DNA of 64,000 bases from Podospora pseudocomata. Taxonomy: Eukaryota > Ascomycota > Sordariomycetes > Sordariales > Podosporaceae. Positions 25,009 to 38,237 of the stretch are shown in pieces. The translations under genes were made by a program, and so were the position numbers. The notes under the pieces are model-generated. The model had not been told where the DNA came from, did no database searches, and was given only the letters and a program-made list of their open reading frames with translations. How positions within the stretch are numbered: position 1 is the stretch's first letter; each line of letters opens with the position of its first letter. Where the stretch lies: positions 3,720,001 to 3,784,000 of the forward strand of contig NW_026946363.1 of NCBI RefSeq assembly GCF_035222375.1, in the 5' to 3' direction.

Positions 25009-28000
25009 CTAGAAAGCCTGGCCTTGAAACGTCATTCTCCCCGGCGTCCCGGATCGAGGACCGCCTGGCACCGTAGCCGCTGCAAACGGAGCCTGTGGTG
25101 GCGGCGAGTTGCTCATTCCTAACCCTATTTGCCCCTGCTGTCCCCATCCACCGCCAGACGCAAACGCTTGGTTAACCGGAGGCGCGCCACTCAGTGAGCC
25201 ATGTTGAGACATCCCTTGGGGAGGCCATGACTGTGGCCCATACTGAAGGGGAAACTGGGGGCGAGGGGAGCCTTGGTATTGAGCTGCAAAATGAGCCTGT
25301 TGCTGAGCGAAAGCAGCCTGGGCAGCTCGCTGCGCCTGTTGATGCTGCTCCCGATTTCGTTGATCAATAGCATGCGCAACAGCTTGGCCACCGATCCCTT
25401 GCCTCATCTGAGCCCTTTCACGCTCGCGCGCCTCAATTGCACCGACCAGGCCAACCTTGGCCTGGGGAGCGTTCTTGTTGCCAGCGATGGCAATGAGAGG
25501 GCTGCCCGTCATCCTCGCGACGTGTTCTTGCTCGCGTGCCGACAAGTGCGACGAGACTTCGCCGCTGGACAGAGCAAGCATCCCAGCCTGGCTCACAGGG
25601 CGACCAGATGAGAGTAGGTCAGCAGAATTCGACCGCGATTGGGATGCTGGATTACTGTTTGGCCGCTTGTATGGGGATGTAGGGGTACCCGCTCGAAACT
25701 CGTTGAGAGTGTAGCCTGAGGGGTTGCGCTGATGCATAGTCGCACGTTGTTGGACAAACTGTTCAGGGGAAATTGATCTATCAATGGATGTGCTGGGACC
25801 TGGTACGACACCCGGTTGCCAGGCCACGCTTCGACGGAAGGAATCGCTCGATTCTTGACGCCGATGGCAATACGCAGGACCAGGGCCAGGAGATTTTCTA
25901 CCAGAGGGTGTGGTTGCATGACGTGGGGATTCCATTCCAGATCCAGAATCAGCTCCGTGTGAAGAGCCTGGTGCCGACAACACCTTCCCAGGTGGAAGTG
26001 CTCCATAGTTCAAAGTCCGCCCAAAATCGATATCTGGAATTTTGTACCCTTCTCCAGCCTTGACACCAGAGACAGGCGCATCCTCACCCGTGGACTTGAG
26101 CACGCCGATCCGCGGCCGTTCCGTCGATCTCACTGGCAGTTCTATCGAACCCCGGTGCGTACTAGCGTAATCAGGGCTTGCTGTGGAAGCGCCATCATCG
26201 GAATGACTTTCTGACCTGTTTGGAGGGGGCGGGGAAAAGGAGATGGGAGAGACTGGTTCCTGGTTCTTGTGCTGTAGGCGGGTGGTGCTAGCAGGCAGAG
26301 GTTTGCGATGAATCGGGGACCTTTCTGGAAAATTGAACGCCATATCAGCCCTGGAAGGCGGTGGGGTCTGCCGGCCACTAGGAGGGCCCGAAGACTGTGT
26401 TGTTTGATTTCCATGTGGCTGTTGACTCATTGCAGGGCGCATACCGAAGTCAGTGGGAGAGGGGCCGGCTGATGGACCAGAGTTCATGTGTCGCGTGGTG
26501 TTGCTATCGGGACGTAGGACGGAATGTTTTAGGGGAGAATCTGACTGGTTTTGTAACGAATCCAGGCGCGGTGGAAGGGACCCAGGAGAGCCTTGGTAGG
26601 TAGTGGGAGCTGTCAAAACTTCACGAGATCCATTGTAATTAGCATCTGATTCCATGGTAACGGCGCTGGTGGTTTGTGTCTGTACCGGTTGACCTCGTGG
26701 GCCGTTGTATCCAGATTGTGGGCTCATCGCGTAGTCGCCGCGCAGCTGCTCATCCGGGTATCCTCCAGGTCCCAAGCCTCCTGCGTTGGCCAGCTGGGAA
26801 AGCGTAGTGTCGGACAACCTGTTGTGTTCCCGACGCAACTCAGGTGAAGGCTGGGGCTTGGGATAAGGCCGAGATTCTGCGCCATGAGCAAATGCTGGAG
26901 GGGGAGCGACCGGCTCGGGGGTCATCATCCGCTGCATTTCATTCAGGTTGTAGCCAGCCATGCCTCTAGGATATTCATCCTCGGAGCTGACCCTCTCCGG
27001 GGTGGGCGCCAAATCGCTTGCAAATGTCCTGGCTCGGTCAGCGGGGCGCATGGCCGAAGGGCCGACTGCGTGATGATCCATATCATAAGGGTAAGGTGAG
27101 TGGTTCTCGATCTGGGTATCCGAGATGTTGCGCGTGTGCTTGCCATGACCGGCCATAACGTATGGTGCCCTCTCCCTGTTGGCATCTGGAGGTGCAGAGT
27201 CTGTTCGCGTACCCGGCCGAGTCATAGACATGGACCTTGATGACCGCCCAGAACTTCCATCATCCGATGCAAAGCCTACTCTCGGCTTCGACTGTCCGCC
27301 CTGGCTTAGCCGCTTGCTGCTTTGGCTTGCGGTATCTCCAGCCGCCTCCATATCCAACATGCGAGTCCCCGTCAGCTCTTTCAACTTCTTCCGCCACTCC
27401 CTCTCCGACCAAGAGGAGCTTCCGTCGGTGGTGATGAGCCCACTGACATCGAGCAACTCGAGATATCCATATTTCTTGTGCTTTGGCATCGCAAACATGA
27501 GAGAGCGCGAGTCTCTAGGGCTTGCACACAACCGACCCGGACGACCGTACAGACCAAACGTGTCCCAGGTTGGGAAGAGGAAGCGCAGCAACATCTCAAA
27601 ACCAGGGACCATCGGATGCGACTCGGGCATGATGAAGACGAAGCCCTCGGTTGATGATGGTGGTTCGGAGTGGATGTGGATATCACCCTCAATTTTCAGC
27701 AGAGTCGAGCCATCGATCAGCGCCTTGGCCTGTGGGTAAATAGCGTAGGCTGCATAGGCATCGGTGATGGTCGCTATTGGCTTTTGGTGCTTCTTCTTCT
27801 TCTCGGCCTCCTTCTTGGTGTCGAAGAACCTGATCTCACCCTTTAAGATGGGTGCATGTGATCGGTCATAGGCAGAACGCTTCTTGTGCTCCTTTTGTGC
27901 CTTCTGATACTCCTTCTCGCTGGGTGGTTCTATCACACACCAACAACGTCTCCAGGGGACACCGGCACCGAACCTTACACGGACGTATTCCTGAACGGGA

Positions 28001-29429
28001 ACCCTGGCGCGTTCCATGATGATGTTGATGCTGTTGAGGGTCTTGCCCTTGCCGGCCACCACGGCGCCCGTGTATGCCTCTTGAAGTGTCGAATGCTCAT
28101 ACATGGCCAACCGGATGCCGGAAGTCCACTGGATCAAAGAATGGTGCGAGTTAAAGTGAAGCAAATAGCGATTTCGGCCTGCGGTGCTAATGCTGAGGAT
28201 ATTTTGTAATGGCTGCTCATCGGCGGACCTTGTTGGAAGCGATTCGATCTGTGACCTCATGTTAGCAACAACTCACTCAACGGAGCGAAGCAAGGGTCCA
28301 CTTACCATCTTGATCGAAGCATCGGTCAAGTTGATGAACTTGGGCAACACCTCCCCGTCGTCACCAGCGGCATCCAACTCGGCGGCGTCCCACAACGACA
28401 ACACAGTGCCGACAAGCTGAGCGAAGCACTCGGTCCATGTTCGATCGGGGTTAGGTTTTCCTTCTATATCGCAACAGCTGGTTAGTCGCTAACACCATAT
28501 GCCAAGCGAAGACTTTCGCTGCGGTGGTTCTTACTAATGTCTTGGTCGTCAAGCTTGAGAAAGTAGCCCTCCTGATACAGCTTGTTGGAGTGACTGTTTA
28601 GCAGGCTAAAAATGGGCAGAAACTCTGCTGGGGTCTGACTAGACAATTCCATGATAAGCGGACGATATGTTTGCGAGAGGGAGCGAGGTCTCTCGCGTCG
28701 GTTCGCTTTAGGTCGAGGGCTTGGTGGGGGAGACGGTGGCAGCCGTTTTACCACTGGAGCATGTTCGTCTTCAGGAGACGAGATGGGTGTTGTTTCGGCA
28801 GTCGAGTCTGGCGGCAGTTCGCTCTCGGAGGACTCTTGCAGCGTCGGCGAGCCTTGCAGTGTCGGCGAGGTCTGGAAGGGTGGCGATGAGGAAGGTGAGG
28901 TGACGGAGGTGTCGAGCCTAGAATCCGGTTTTGACGGGATCGGGGACGACTGGCAGGAGGATTCGATGCTCTTGGGTGGTGATGCAGGTGCGGGTGTAGG
29001 GGTTCCGGAATCCCTGCGAGGTGTGAACTGGGCTATAAACGAGCGCACTAAAGCACGACAAAACCCCCGCGTGTCAGTCAGTAGATTGCAAATTGGGCGA
29101 GATTACACAGCTCCTCCAGTGGGCTGCTCTTGTTATTATTGTTATTATTGTGCCGGGGACGGGGAGTGCCAGGGGGCCGACATCGTTGCAGTAGTCCAGC
29201 TAAGCATTTGAGAGCAATGATTTGCCTGCCTCATTGAGGCGAAGCATGCCAGCCAGCGACCGGAGAGGGGGTACGATGGGGTGCCACGAGTCCCCAAGAC
29301 ATGCGCCAATCCCAGCGGACAACAACTAGAATTCCATCTAGGTCCCCGGCACACAGCTTCCACCACACCAACAAGTTTCTGGGAGTAAGGAAAATTGTTA
29401 TGTCACATACCTCGTCCCTGGCGGGCCAT
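25009..29429 (-). CDS. Caf120/Skg3-type PH-domain protein
   Basis: Large PH-domain protein related to yeast Caf120 and Skg3, which are linked to CCR4-NOT and the bud neck. Exons are 29429-29411, 29047-28535, 28463-28306 and 28248-25009, giving 1309 aa. After a Ser/Pro-rich N-terminus (1-160), a PH domain at about 168-285 reads GYFLKLDDQDIKGKPNPDR, CFAQLVGTVLSLWDA and LIQWTSGIRLAMYE. A second conserved block (about 310-500) includes YVRVRFGAGVPWRRCWCVIE. The remaining 800 residues are Pro/Ser/Gln-rich and disordered. Introns 2 and 3 are certain from the PH fold. The 19-nt first exon (MARQGR) and its 363-bp intron are inferred from a clean gtatgt donor, a ctgac branch and a ctttag acceptor in frame. 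The true start could differ. Confidence 0.85.
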
Positions 29430-32400
29430 GATGGATGTCGAACGGATGTTTGTGCCGTGGAAGCTCCGGCACCGAACGAAGGGAAACGAAAAAAGGTGAT
29501 GTCGCAGGGAAGATGCGGGTTTGGGAGGTAGCCGGAGCGGAATGAATGCAAAAGACGAGAAACGAAGTGGAGGTGAGGCAGAGGAAGCTTCTTTCTCCTG
29601 AATTAATCTTGCCGTGCTGCCTTCTCCGCGCCAAGGGGGGGGGGCCGATGGTCTGAGACTTTTGAGGGCTGTTCAGTGTTCGGTCGGTTGCGGCTCCATT
29701 AGGCAATGTCGTTTCGGGATACGGAGGCTTCGGGACAGAACAAAGACGAAGCTCTTTGCTACGGATATGAGGTCTGAAGACTGGATGACGCTGGCTGGGG
29801 CCGTCCCAAGTTTTGTACGGAGCAGTGCTGGAGCCAAGTAATTTTTTTTGGCAAGAAGCGCCGTTCGATCCCCCGGCGATCGCTAGGCGAACCGTTGTCT
29901 TTCCTGCATCAATCTTTGTAAGTGGAAGACTACACTAAGCTCGCTGAATCTCTCTCGATGTCCAGTCCGAACGGAGCGGCCTTGCCGGTACAGGCTTGGG
30001 TGCAAGACAGTGCCGTGGATGCCCACTTGGCGTGGCGATTCAGTGATGCTCCAAATGCCCAGTGTTCCCTGTCGAACCTCCACAGTCCGCTTGGCGACTC
30101 ATTCACTCTGACATTGTGCTATTTTCAGTCCTGACGAGACGGTGACGGTGACGGCGCCGTTCTCTGGCCTGGGCTCTCTGAAGATACCGCCGGCATGTTG
30201 TGGTTGTTTCCAGGTCGACCAACATTAGAGGAACTTCCCTTTCGGGCAACATGGAATGTATAGGTGGGCGGGCAACGGAGATTCAAACATAGCAACTGCA
30301 CAAAAAAACGTACCTCGATTCCGTCAAAGTACAAGTGACGGCTGGCAGCTCAAAGCTAAATTCGACTGGAGAATCAAATGAAGACCTTTAGTAAAATGAT
30401 TGCAAAATCAAATCCAAAAAAAACTGCAGTTCGTAAACAACTGAGAAAAACGAGCTCAGTCAGCACTGCTGACCATACGAGAGGCACCAGATATGTCTCG
30501 TATTTGGAATTGCTACTTCCGTCTTCCGCCCGAAAGCTCCGAGTTAAAGTACACCTGCCCATCTTACACCTCAATATCAAGACTCTCCCTGTTGTTGTCA
30601 CTTTCCAGGGACATTTTCAGGCTCTGGCTCTGCATGCAGTGATCAATGATCAGTGCGGCTTTCCCGGATCGTTGGACTGGGCTCTGCAGTCTCAGGATCT
30701 CTCTTGACCATCAGGAAGAAAGTCCCTTGGTCGATCCCAGGCAAGCCAGATCATCCCGCTCCGACAAGCGAGACGTGCAGCGAGTGCCACCGTGTCATGC
30801 ACCTACAAAAGCCCACACCACGACATCATCAGTGCAGGATATGCAGCAGACCATCACCCAGCACAGAGGCGCTATTCTTTTATTGTCTCCTCCCGTCTGG
30901 CTATCGGCAGCAATTCTCCAGCTTTTTGCTGTCTTTTCTCTCCGGACACGCTTGCTGCTTGCTCCCCAGTCCTGCATTGCATCACCGGCTCTCAGATGTC
31001 GTTGGCAGTTGACGCTGCCCAGCAAAGAAGACCCCGCGATTACTTGGCATAGAGAGCAGGGGGGTCTGGATTGGCCAAAAGTTTGCTTGGATGACGAAGG
31101 GGTCCGGTGAAAAACCTCTTGTCGCCAATCGATGAGCCGCCAGATCCTTTCCCGCCCGACGAACCTCCAGCCTCCGCCTTTCGGGGTGACGACGCTCTCG
31201 ATTTCAGTTAGTGTACTCCGTAGCACGTTGTCACTGCGCTGCGATGGCTCATCAGCCAACAGATTCCCCTTACCTTCACTACCTGAAACCTCTTCGGGGA
31301 ATTCCACAAAATGTCATGGGAGGACAACATGGGATTTGTTCACCAACGGCACCAAGCCCCGCCAGCATCAGCAAGCTGGAAGCGCTAGAACCGCAGGTCG
31401 GTCCCCACGTTGCCGTCCCCTGTCCGGCACCACTTTCCGATGCGATCCCAAGAACTGGGTATTTCTGGGCGTTGCTGGGCATCGCTGATGAATATCAATG
31501 AGTTTGAATACGCGGCCATGGCGGTCAAGATGAATCCGTAATCAACTTGATTGTGCTGCGGTTGCCGCCGCCGAGAAGCTTTTCATGTTGGATTCGTGTA
31601 GCCAAGGTCTCATTGAGTGAGGTGAGGCTTGGGAATAGGAAGGTGAGGCCAATACGAACTTGGGTAAGACAAATCACCGAAGCGGCGGCTGTCGGTGCTG
31701 GCGTATTCGCACCAGCGCCTGTGGGGAATCCATCCCATCCAGAATCCTGGACCTGAGACGTTATCAACACAGCGAGGCGGCAATGTCGTTGGCTGCTTAT
31801 GCACGCTGTTTCTATTTGTCTGGATTCTTTCGTTTTGGATCACCTCTTGTCTATATGTTGCACAAAGTGTATTGAGTGAAGAAGGGTTGCACTGATTTTG
31901 GTTCTGATTAATGAGGTTCCTCTTCTTGTCTTGGGTCTATAATAATTGGCACCCACGAACACTCCACCACTTCATCGTGGCAGACAGGCGCTACCCTGGG
32001 AGACGACGACGGTCAATTTTCCGGGAGTTCCCAGCCACCCGAGGACCCGACCTCGTTGGCTTTGGCCTTTCAACGACACCTTTTGCCGAAGCCGGAACAA
32101 TCTCCATCGAATTTACGTCATCGTCCCCTTGCAAGATTTCAACACCAGCTATGAACTGATCACAGCCATCACCAGCTGTGTACGTCCGTTACGGTGTAGT
32201 CTGTTGGTCTCATGACATGCACTTCGTCTATCAATTTCCCTCGTTTCCTAGAGTCTTGAGTCTTGATCACGAGGGGTATATCGAACGCTCAATGGCATCA
32301 TTCGTTCAGACGCCTGGACAAATTTGTGATACTGAAGGGTCCAGCTGACAGGTTACACCTCCATTCCCGCCCCTCCATCTGACTCCCACCTTTTCAAGGG

Positions 32401-34259
32401 AAGCCTCTCATGCGGGTAGGATGCGCCTAGATTAACCAGCGGGAGCAAGGGGCGGACGGGAGGCTTCGCCTTGTCGATATTTGCGGCGTCTATGGTGACG
32501 CTGTGCCACCGGTATTACCAAGATATCGAGCACGGTAGCGTTTGAGTCCGGCAGGTGATCCCGATAGCCATTGCCTATCACTTCTGGTGTGGTTGGATGC
32601 CTCCTTAACTACTTTGACCAGGTACTTGTTGGGCGATTGCCTCGCTACCTATCTTTTCAAGTGTAATTAAGACTTCTATACGAACAGGTATTTAAGCGGT
32701 TTGAACACTCATACGCCCCTCTAAAGTTGCAAACTCAGCATTTTGGCAGCGAGCAATCTTCGTCATATTTCTGTACAGGAGACAAGCTTCACCACAGCAA
32801 GACGGTTGTTCAGTATCTTCGTGTTTCCTTTAGCGTTGGCACCGCCTGAGCATAACAAATTCCCAGCTCCCAAAAATATATGTAAAATAAGATCCAGATC
32901 AATGCCAATACATGGTCTTACCGAACACTGTTAGACAAGGTCTTATCTCCAGTGAAGCTCGGGGTTCCTGACATGTTGTGTATTCGAGACTCGATCGAGA
33001 TTGGTCTCCTCTCAAACCCAGGCTTCAGATGACATGATGTCTCTATCAAACACAGCCATCCTCCAGCTGCCCCTCCATTGTCTTCTCTTAATGGTTCTAT
33101 CAGAAGAAGCATTTACACGCATTTTACCTTCATCCCCCAAGATGACATGCCATTTCATACACCCTTGGCCTTCGCAAATCCTTCTATTGTATAAGATTTG
33201 ATGGCGAACCATGAAAATAACCAGCCACCGCCTCTTGCTTCAACAATACTGCAAGGCCTCCAGGCTCAATCCTCTTGCCAGGATGACTTCAACCTCACAA
33301 TTGTTCGCCGCCCCGACCGCCGTTTTGCTCTCGTACTCGGGTCGACGACTCAATTACGTGCTTGACGCAGCCATCCGGATCCATCTGTTTCAACAAACAG
33401 AACAACCCCTCAATCCGTTCAAACTCTGTCGATCGGAGATGTCTCACAGGGCAAAATGATTGGAAGAGGGAAGCGTCCGAGGAGGAAAAAGCAATCGGGA
33501 TGGAGCCGACGGTGCCGGAGGCGTTCGGTACACCAATTGACCCCTCCAAAACCCGCCAGGCTGGGAAGGCGATGTCCCCAAACCGAACGCGCTATTGCGG
33601 TCCAAAACGCCCTGTCAACCCAGTCGGCCGGCACGCGTGCACAGGGCAGGTGCTGCCCCCCAGCCAGTGTTGTGCAACTGAACTTGTTGAATGGTGGAAG
33701 TGAGACCCAGCTTGTGATGTTTTCTTTTTCTGTGGGTTGAACTCAGGTTCAGTTCGCTCCTCCGCCGTTGTCCTGCACATTTGTTGCTCCTTGCTCCCCT
33801 CCTCGTCGCTTTTTCCATGCGAAGCTTCCAGGTTGACGTGAAGGTTGCCTCGCCAGGCCAATTTTTGTTGTTTTGCTTGCTGCACACGCCCAGTGCCGAC
33901 TGACCACCAGTCCGCCGCGTTTGGACCCGCCTGGCTCGAGTCCTTCGTCCCCCTCAACTCGACGTGACCCGCTTCCCAACCTGCGCGCGTTCGCTTTCGC
34001 CCGACGCGATCCCGTGAGGATTTGGCAATCAACTGCCACTCTCCGTCCGTGGGCGACGTGTTTCTTCGCTTCCTTGTCGAATGCGCCGGAGAAAAAAAGG
34101 GCGTATCTCACTTTTGCTATAACCACCGCGATCGCTTTTCATTGCTCTTCATCAAAAGGCTGCCGCCACCAACGCCGCGCCGTTGCGGAGCTCCGACCTT
34201 TGAGACAACTGTAGAGCGCAAGTGGCAGGGCATAAATATATCCATACCTTTTCTTTGCG
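29430..34259. other. 4.8-kb gene-free divergent interval
   Basis: This lies between the divergent PH-domain gene and the checkpoint kinase gene. All open frames are under about 170 codons, overlap on both strands and lack protein-like composition. Splice-joined readings did not give a recognisable product. A G-run of ten bases lies near 29634-29643. It may hold promoters, a long 5' leader or non-coding transcripts. Confidence 0.45.
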
Positions 34260-37200
34260 ATGGACTCTTTTGGGGAGGATTCGCAGCCGACTCAAGGTTT
34301 GTTTGTTTTGATCTGCCAAGCCCCCTTTTCTCCTGCGTGTTTCTTAGTTCTAATCTGATTGACCCCTTTCTGCGCAGCGACGCAAAACGTCGTGGATCCG
34401 AGACGGCTGGGACAGCAGAACTCGGGCTTCTCAGATACAGACATCGCCGACATAATATGTCTTCTTGTTCCGCAGTCGGATGCTGCACGCCGAGAAATCA
34501 GAAGAATCAGACTCCGAACACTAGAGCACACGGTTGGGAGGGATGAGGCGCTCAACTTGGATGTGGAAGAGGATGGGGAGGATGTAATTGGGGGCCAGGG
34601 CTTTCCGGGACATGGTGTAGGGGAGTATCACATTGCGCTGAGGTTTTCCACCGAGATTAAGAGTGTTGTAAATGGCTTCACATTTGGACGAAACGAAAGT
34701 CGTTGCGACATTGTTTTCGAAGACGACCCGATGCGACGGCTGAGCAACACCCACTTCCGCATCTACCTCAACGACCACGGGGTTTTGATGATTGAGGACA
34801 TGTCGACAAACGGCACCGTTGTTGATGAGCAGCTCTTACGACGAAAGGGCGAGCCACCGCTCGATGTGAAGAGGACACTAAGGAGCGGTTCGAATATTAA
34901 GATTTTGATGCATGAGGAGGCAAGAGACCTCAAGTTCAGGGTCTGGATACCAATCCGGCAGGGCTACTCAAATGAAGCCTACAAGCAAAACCTACGAACA
35001 TACATTTCAAATCGAGCAGCACTCACGGTAGATGTGAACGCAACCATCGTGCCCGGCCCTGGTGGGCGTGTAAGCTCATCCCCCTCCTTTTGGAAATCCA
35101 ACCGTGGCCACGTGAGTAACTTGACATGTAGGTTGACATATTCAAGCCCGCGGCACCCAGAGCAGCTCCTGCGCAAAGGCAAACGCCCAATAACCCGGTA
35201 GCTGTTCGTCGGGCACAGCCAGGTCCTTCAGATCAACAAAATACCGATGATATCTTTGATGGTCTTCCAAAGGCGTGGGGTGGGTCGCAAAAGTACAACC
35301 GTGTGGGCGAGGTGGGCAGAGGCGCCTTCGCTACCGTCTACAAGGTGACCTCGAGGTTCAGCGGTGAACCTTATGCGGCCAAAGAACTCGACAAGCGGAA
35401 GTTCATGAAGAACGGCGTCTTGGACCAGAAGGTTGAGAACGAAATGCGCATCATGCAAAAAGTCAAACATGTCAGCCTCCACCATTCTTGAGTTCTGTTT
35501 TGCACAATTACTGACACCGCAACAGCCAAACATTGTCGAATACGTCGAGCATCTCGACTGGGATAACCGGCTGTTGATCATTATTATGGAATATGTCGGC
35601 AAAGGAGATCTCGGGAGGTTGATCTCGGAGTATGGGCCTCTCACCGAGGACACCACGAGGACCATGGCAACCCAGCTGCTGGATGCCTTGGATTATCTTC
35701 ACAAGATGAACATCACCCACCGTGATGTGAAGCCGGACAACATTCTAGTGAGCTCACATGATCCATTTGTGGTCAAGCTCACGGATTTTGGGCTTTCCAA
35801 GATGATTGATCACGACCAGACGTTTCTCAGGACCTTTTGTGGTACCCTCCTGTATTGCGCCCCTGAAGTATACTCGGAATATACCGAATACGATAGCAGA
35901 GGCAGACGGCATCCCCGAAATCGACGTCTCCACCCACAAACTGGTCAGAGATACGATCACGCGGTTGACATTTGGTCCTTGGGAGGCGTTCTTTTCTACA
36001 CAATGACGAAATCACCCCCCTTTCCGGCTCAAAGCGGAGCTAGTCACTCGGCGCTCCTTCATCAGATCATGACCAAACCCCTCAACATAGCACCCCTTCA
36101 ACAAGCCCAAATCTCAGAAGAGGGTATCAAGTTCATCCAGGGCATGCTCGACCGTAAACCAGAGAACCGAGCAACGATTGAAGCGCTCCAGCAGCACCCC
36201 TGGATTCAGCCGCCTCCACCACCGCAGGTCGATGAAGTATCCGACCAGGAGCTCAGCTTCAATGCTTCACAGCTCAGCATCCAGGATCAAGACTTGCAGA
36301 TGCCGTTTGAGGACCATCTGATTCCAGCCAGCGACGATGAAGATCTCCCTGATCAGGAGCCAGTTCCAACCGGCGGATACGAGTCCGAGAAGGAGAACTA
36401 CACATTTGGAGCCGGTAACCAGCCACAGCCTCAACCTCAACGTCTCTTTGGAGAAGTAAATCCGTCAGCTATAGGGAGTCAAGGCGCAGTGGCGGCCCAT
36501 CGTCTGAATCTGCCCGTGTCCAAAGACAGCTTTGCGTCAAGCGCATCGACGGAGATTTTAGGATCCGACAATGAAATCAAGGACAGCTTTGAGTCTGACC
36601 AACACTCCACACCGCGGCAGAAGAAGCAGTTCTCGCAAATTCCCTCTGTCGGTCTGGAGGAAGGGTCCTTCTCGCTCAGCCAGAGCAGATCCACGGAGGA
36701 CCTCAACACCAAGACCTTTGATGTGGCATCACAGAGCTTGGGGGGCGCCGAGTCCATCCTGGAGAATCTTAATATGAAGTCACGCGTCGGCTCCCTCCTT
36801 GCCTCTCGTGGAAGTGAGGTGAACTCCAGCAAACGCAAGCAGGATTCATCCAGCGAAGATGAGGCTCAGCGAGGGCCTGTATCCGATGGGCGCGGTCTGA
36901 AGAGGTTTCGATCAGACCCTACAACGGTTCAAAAGCAACAGCAACAACAACAGCAGCAGCAGCAGCAGCAAGAAGTCGCCATTCGCACGCTCGATAGGAA
37001 GGACTTTGATTTGATGTCGCAAATCCCATCGATTCCTAAGCAGTCGGTGCAGATCGACATTCCAGTCCACAAGGCTACATACTGGCTGGCTAATGACAGG
37101 AGCACCTGGCATCTGACGTACCCCGAGATGACACAGCTACAGTTCGACGCCTTCAAAACGGCAGCCAAAGCCAGAGGAGAAGACTTTGCTCCAGGCAAAA

Positions 37201-38237
37201 CCCCTCTTTGGGACCTGGCAATGAAGTACTTCCCACCCACCAATCGGGAGCGGCCAGGCAAGATCAGAAGGACCTTTGAAGATTCCGGAGACCACACGAT
37301 GCCGTCTACTGCAATCGACTCCCAGGCGAGTCAGCATGTCGAGATCCCAGACACCCAGGACGCGTATACCACCATGGCTATGTACTCGGAGCGGATGAAG
37401 CCAGTGATTGCGTGTTTGAAGTCAACACCCAGTTCAGTGGTTCACTTCATTCAGGTCCTGGTAACTGAGTGCATGATCTCCTGGGGCCGTTCAGTCGATA
37501 ATACTCGCTCGTACGAGCCCAAATCGGAGAGCAGAGTCCCAAAATACGCATTCAAGCTCCTCCTGTGGAAGAACAACTTTGATGCGACCATCAACAGGAA
37601 CTGGCGGCCTTGGAACAAGCGCTACGAGCCTGACGAGGAGGAGTTCATGTTTTACATTTGCACCAAGGCGACCAACGGCATCTGGATCAACGGCGAGAAA
37701 TTGCGCTCTCACCTGAACGAGAACAAGAAAGCCGACGGCCCTTACAAGTACTGGGCTCCCCTCTACGACGGCGACCGCGTCTCCGTCTGGCAGACCATCG
37801 ACGGCAATTCCAGAACTGAGCTCACCTTTCGTTGCGTCTGGGGAGGCAGCGCGAAACCTCGTCCCGGCTACGGTCCTCAAGCTATCCCAACCATGGTCGA
37901 CACGGACACTGCCCGCCAACTGGATCACCTCTGCGACAAGATTGAGCGCAAGATGCGCAGTCTGAACGAGCACGACCTCTGTATGGAGGAGGCGGAGTAT
38001 GACATGAACGAACGCCACAAGCACATTGACCGGGAGAGGGAAAAGTCGAAGCAGTTTGAGAAGCTGAGGAGGCAGGCGGACAGGGGTGGGAGGAGGCCGA
38101 GCCCGATGCCGGGGATCACGTATGGGAACGCGGATTCCACGCCGGCGATGTGGACTAGTCAGTTCAGAGGGGGGGTGCCTGTTTTTAGGAGGCCGAGTCC
38201 GACTGCTTCGGATTTGTTGAGGGCTGCGAGGTATTGA
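34260..38237 (+). CDS. FHA-kinase-FHA checkpoint protein kinase, Rad53/Chk2 family
   Basis: DNA-damage/replication checkpoint Ser/Thr kinase. Exons 34260-34296, 34378-35069, 35132-35470 and 35526-38237 encode 1259 aa. An FHA domain lies at about 95-200 (FGR at 114-116, then SNTHF and STNGT). The kinase domain at about 297-575 has VGRGAFATVY, Lys327 (AAKELDKRK), HRDVKPDN with His421, DFGLSK with Asp443, and CAPEVYSEY. Ser/Gln-rich linkers and a poly-Gln run (about 828-842) follow. Residues 1005-1120 look like a second FHA domain (WGRS, TNGIWINGE, LYDGDRVSV), and the C-terminus is a charged coiled coil (about 1150-1215). Neurospora has two Chk2-type kinases, PRD-4 and MUS-59; the second FHA suggests the Rad53/MUS-59 type, but a tree is needed. 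Confidence 0.93.
36932..36973 (+). repeat. CAG/CAA repeat encoding poly-glutamine
   Basis: A mixed CAA/CAG run inside the kinase gene gives about 14 glutamines in the linker between the kinase and the second FHA-like region. Confidence 0.95.

Noticed and set aside
30795-31307. 170-codon minus-strand frame in the 4.8-kb gap
   Set aside because: It opposes a 154-codon plus-strand frame over the same bases, and neither reads like a protein family. It was not supportable without transcript data.
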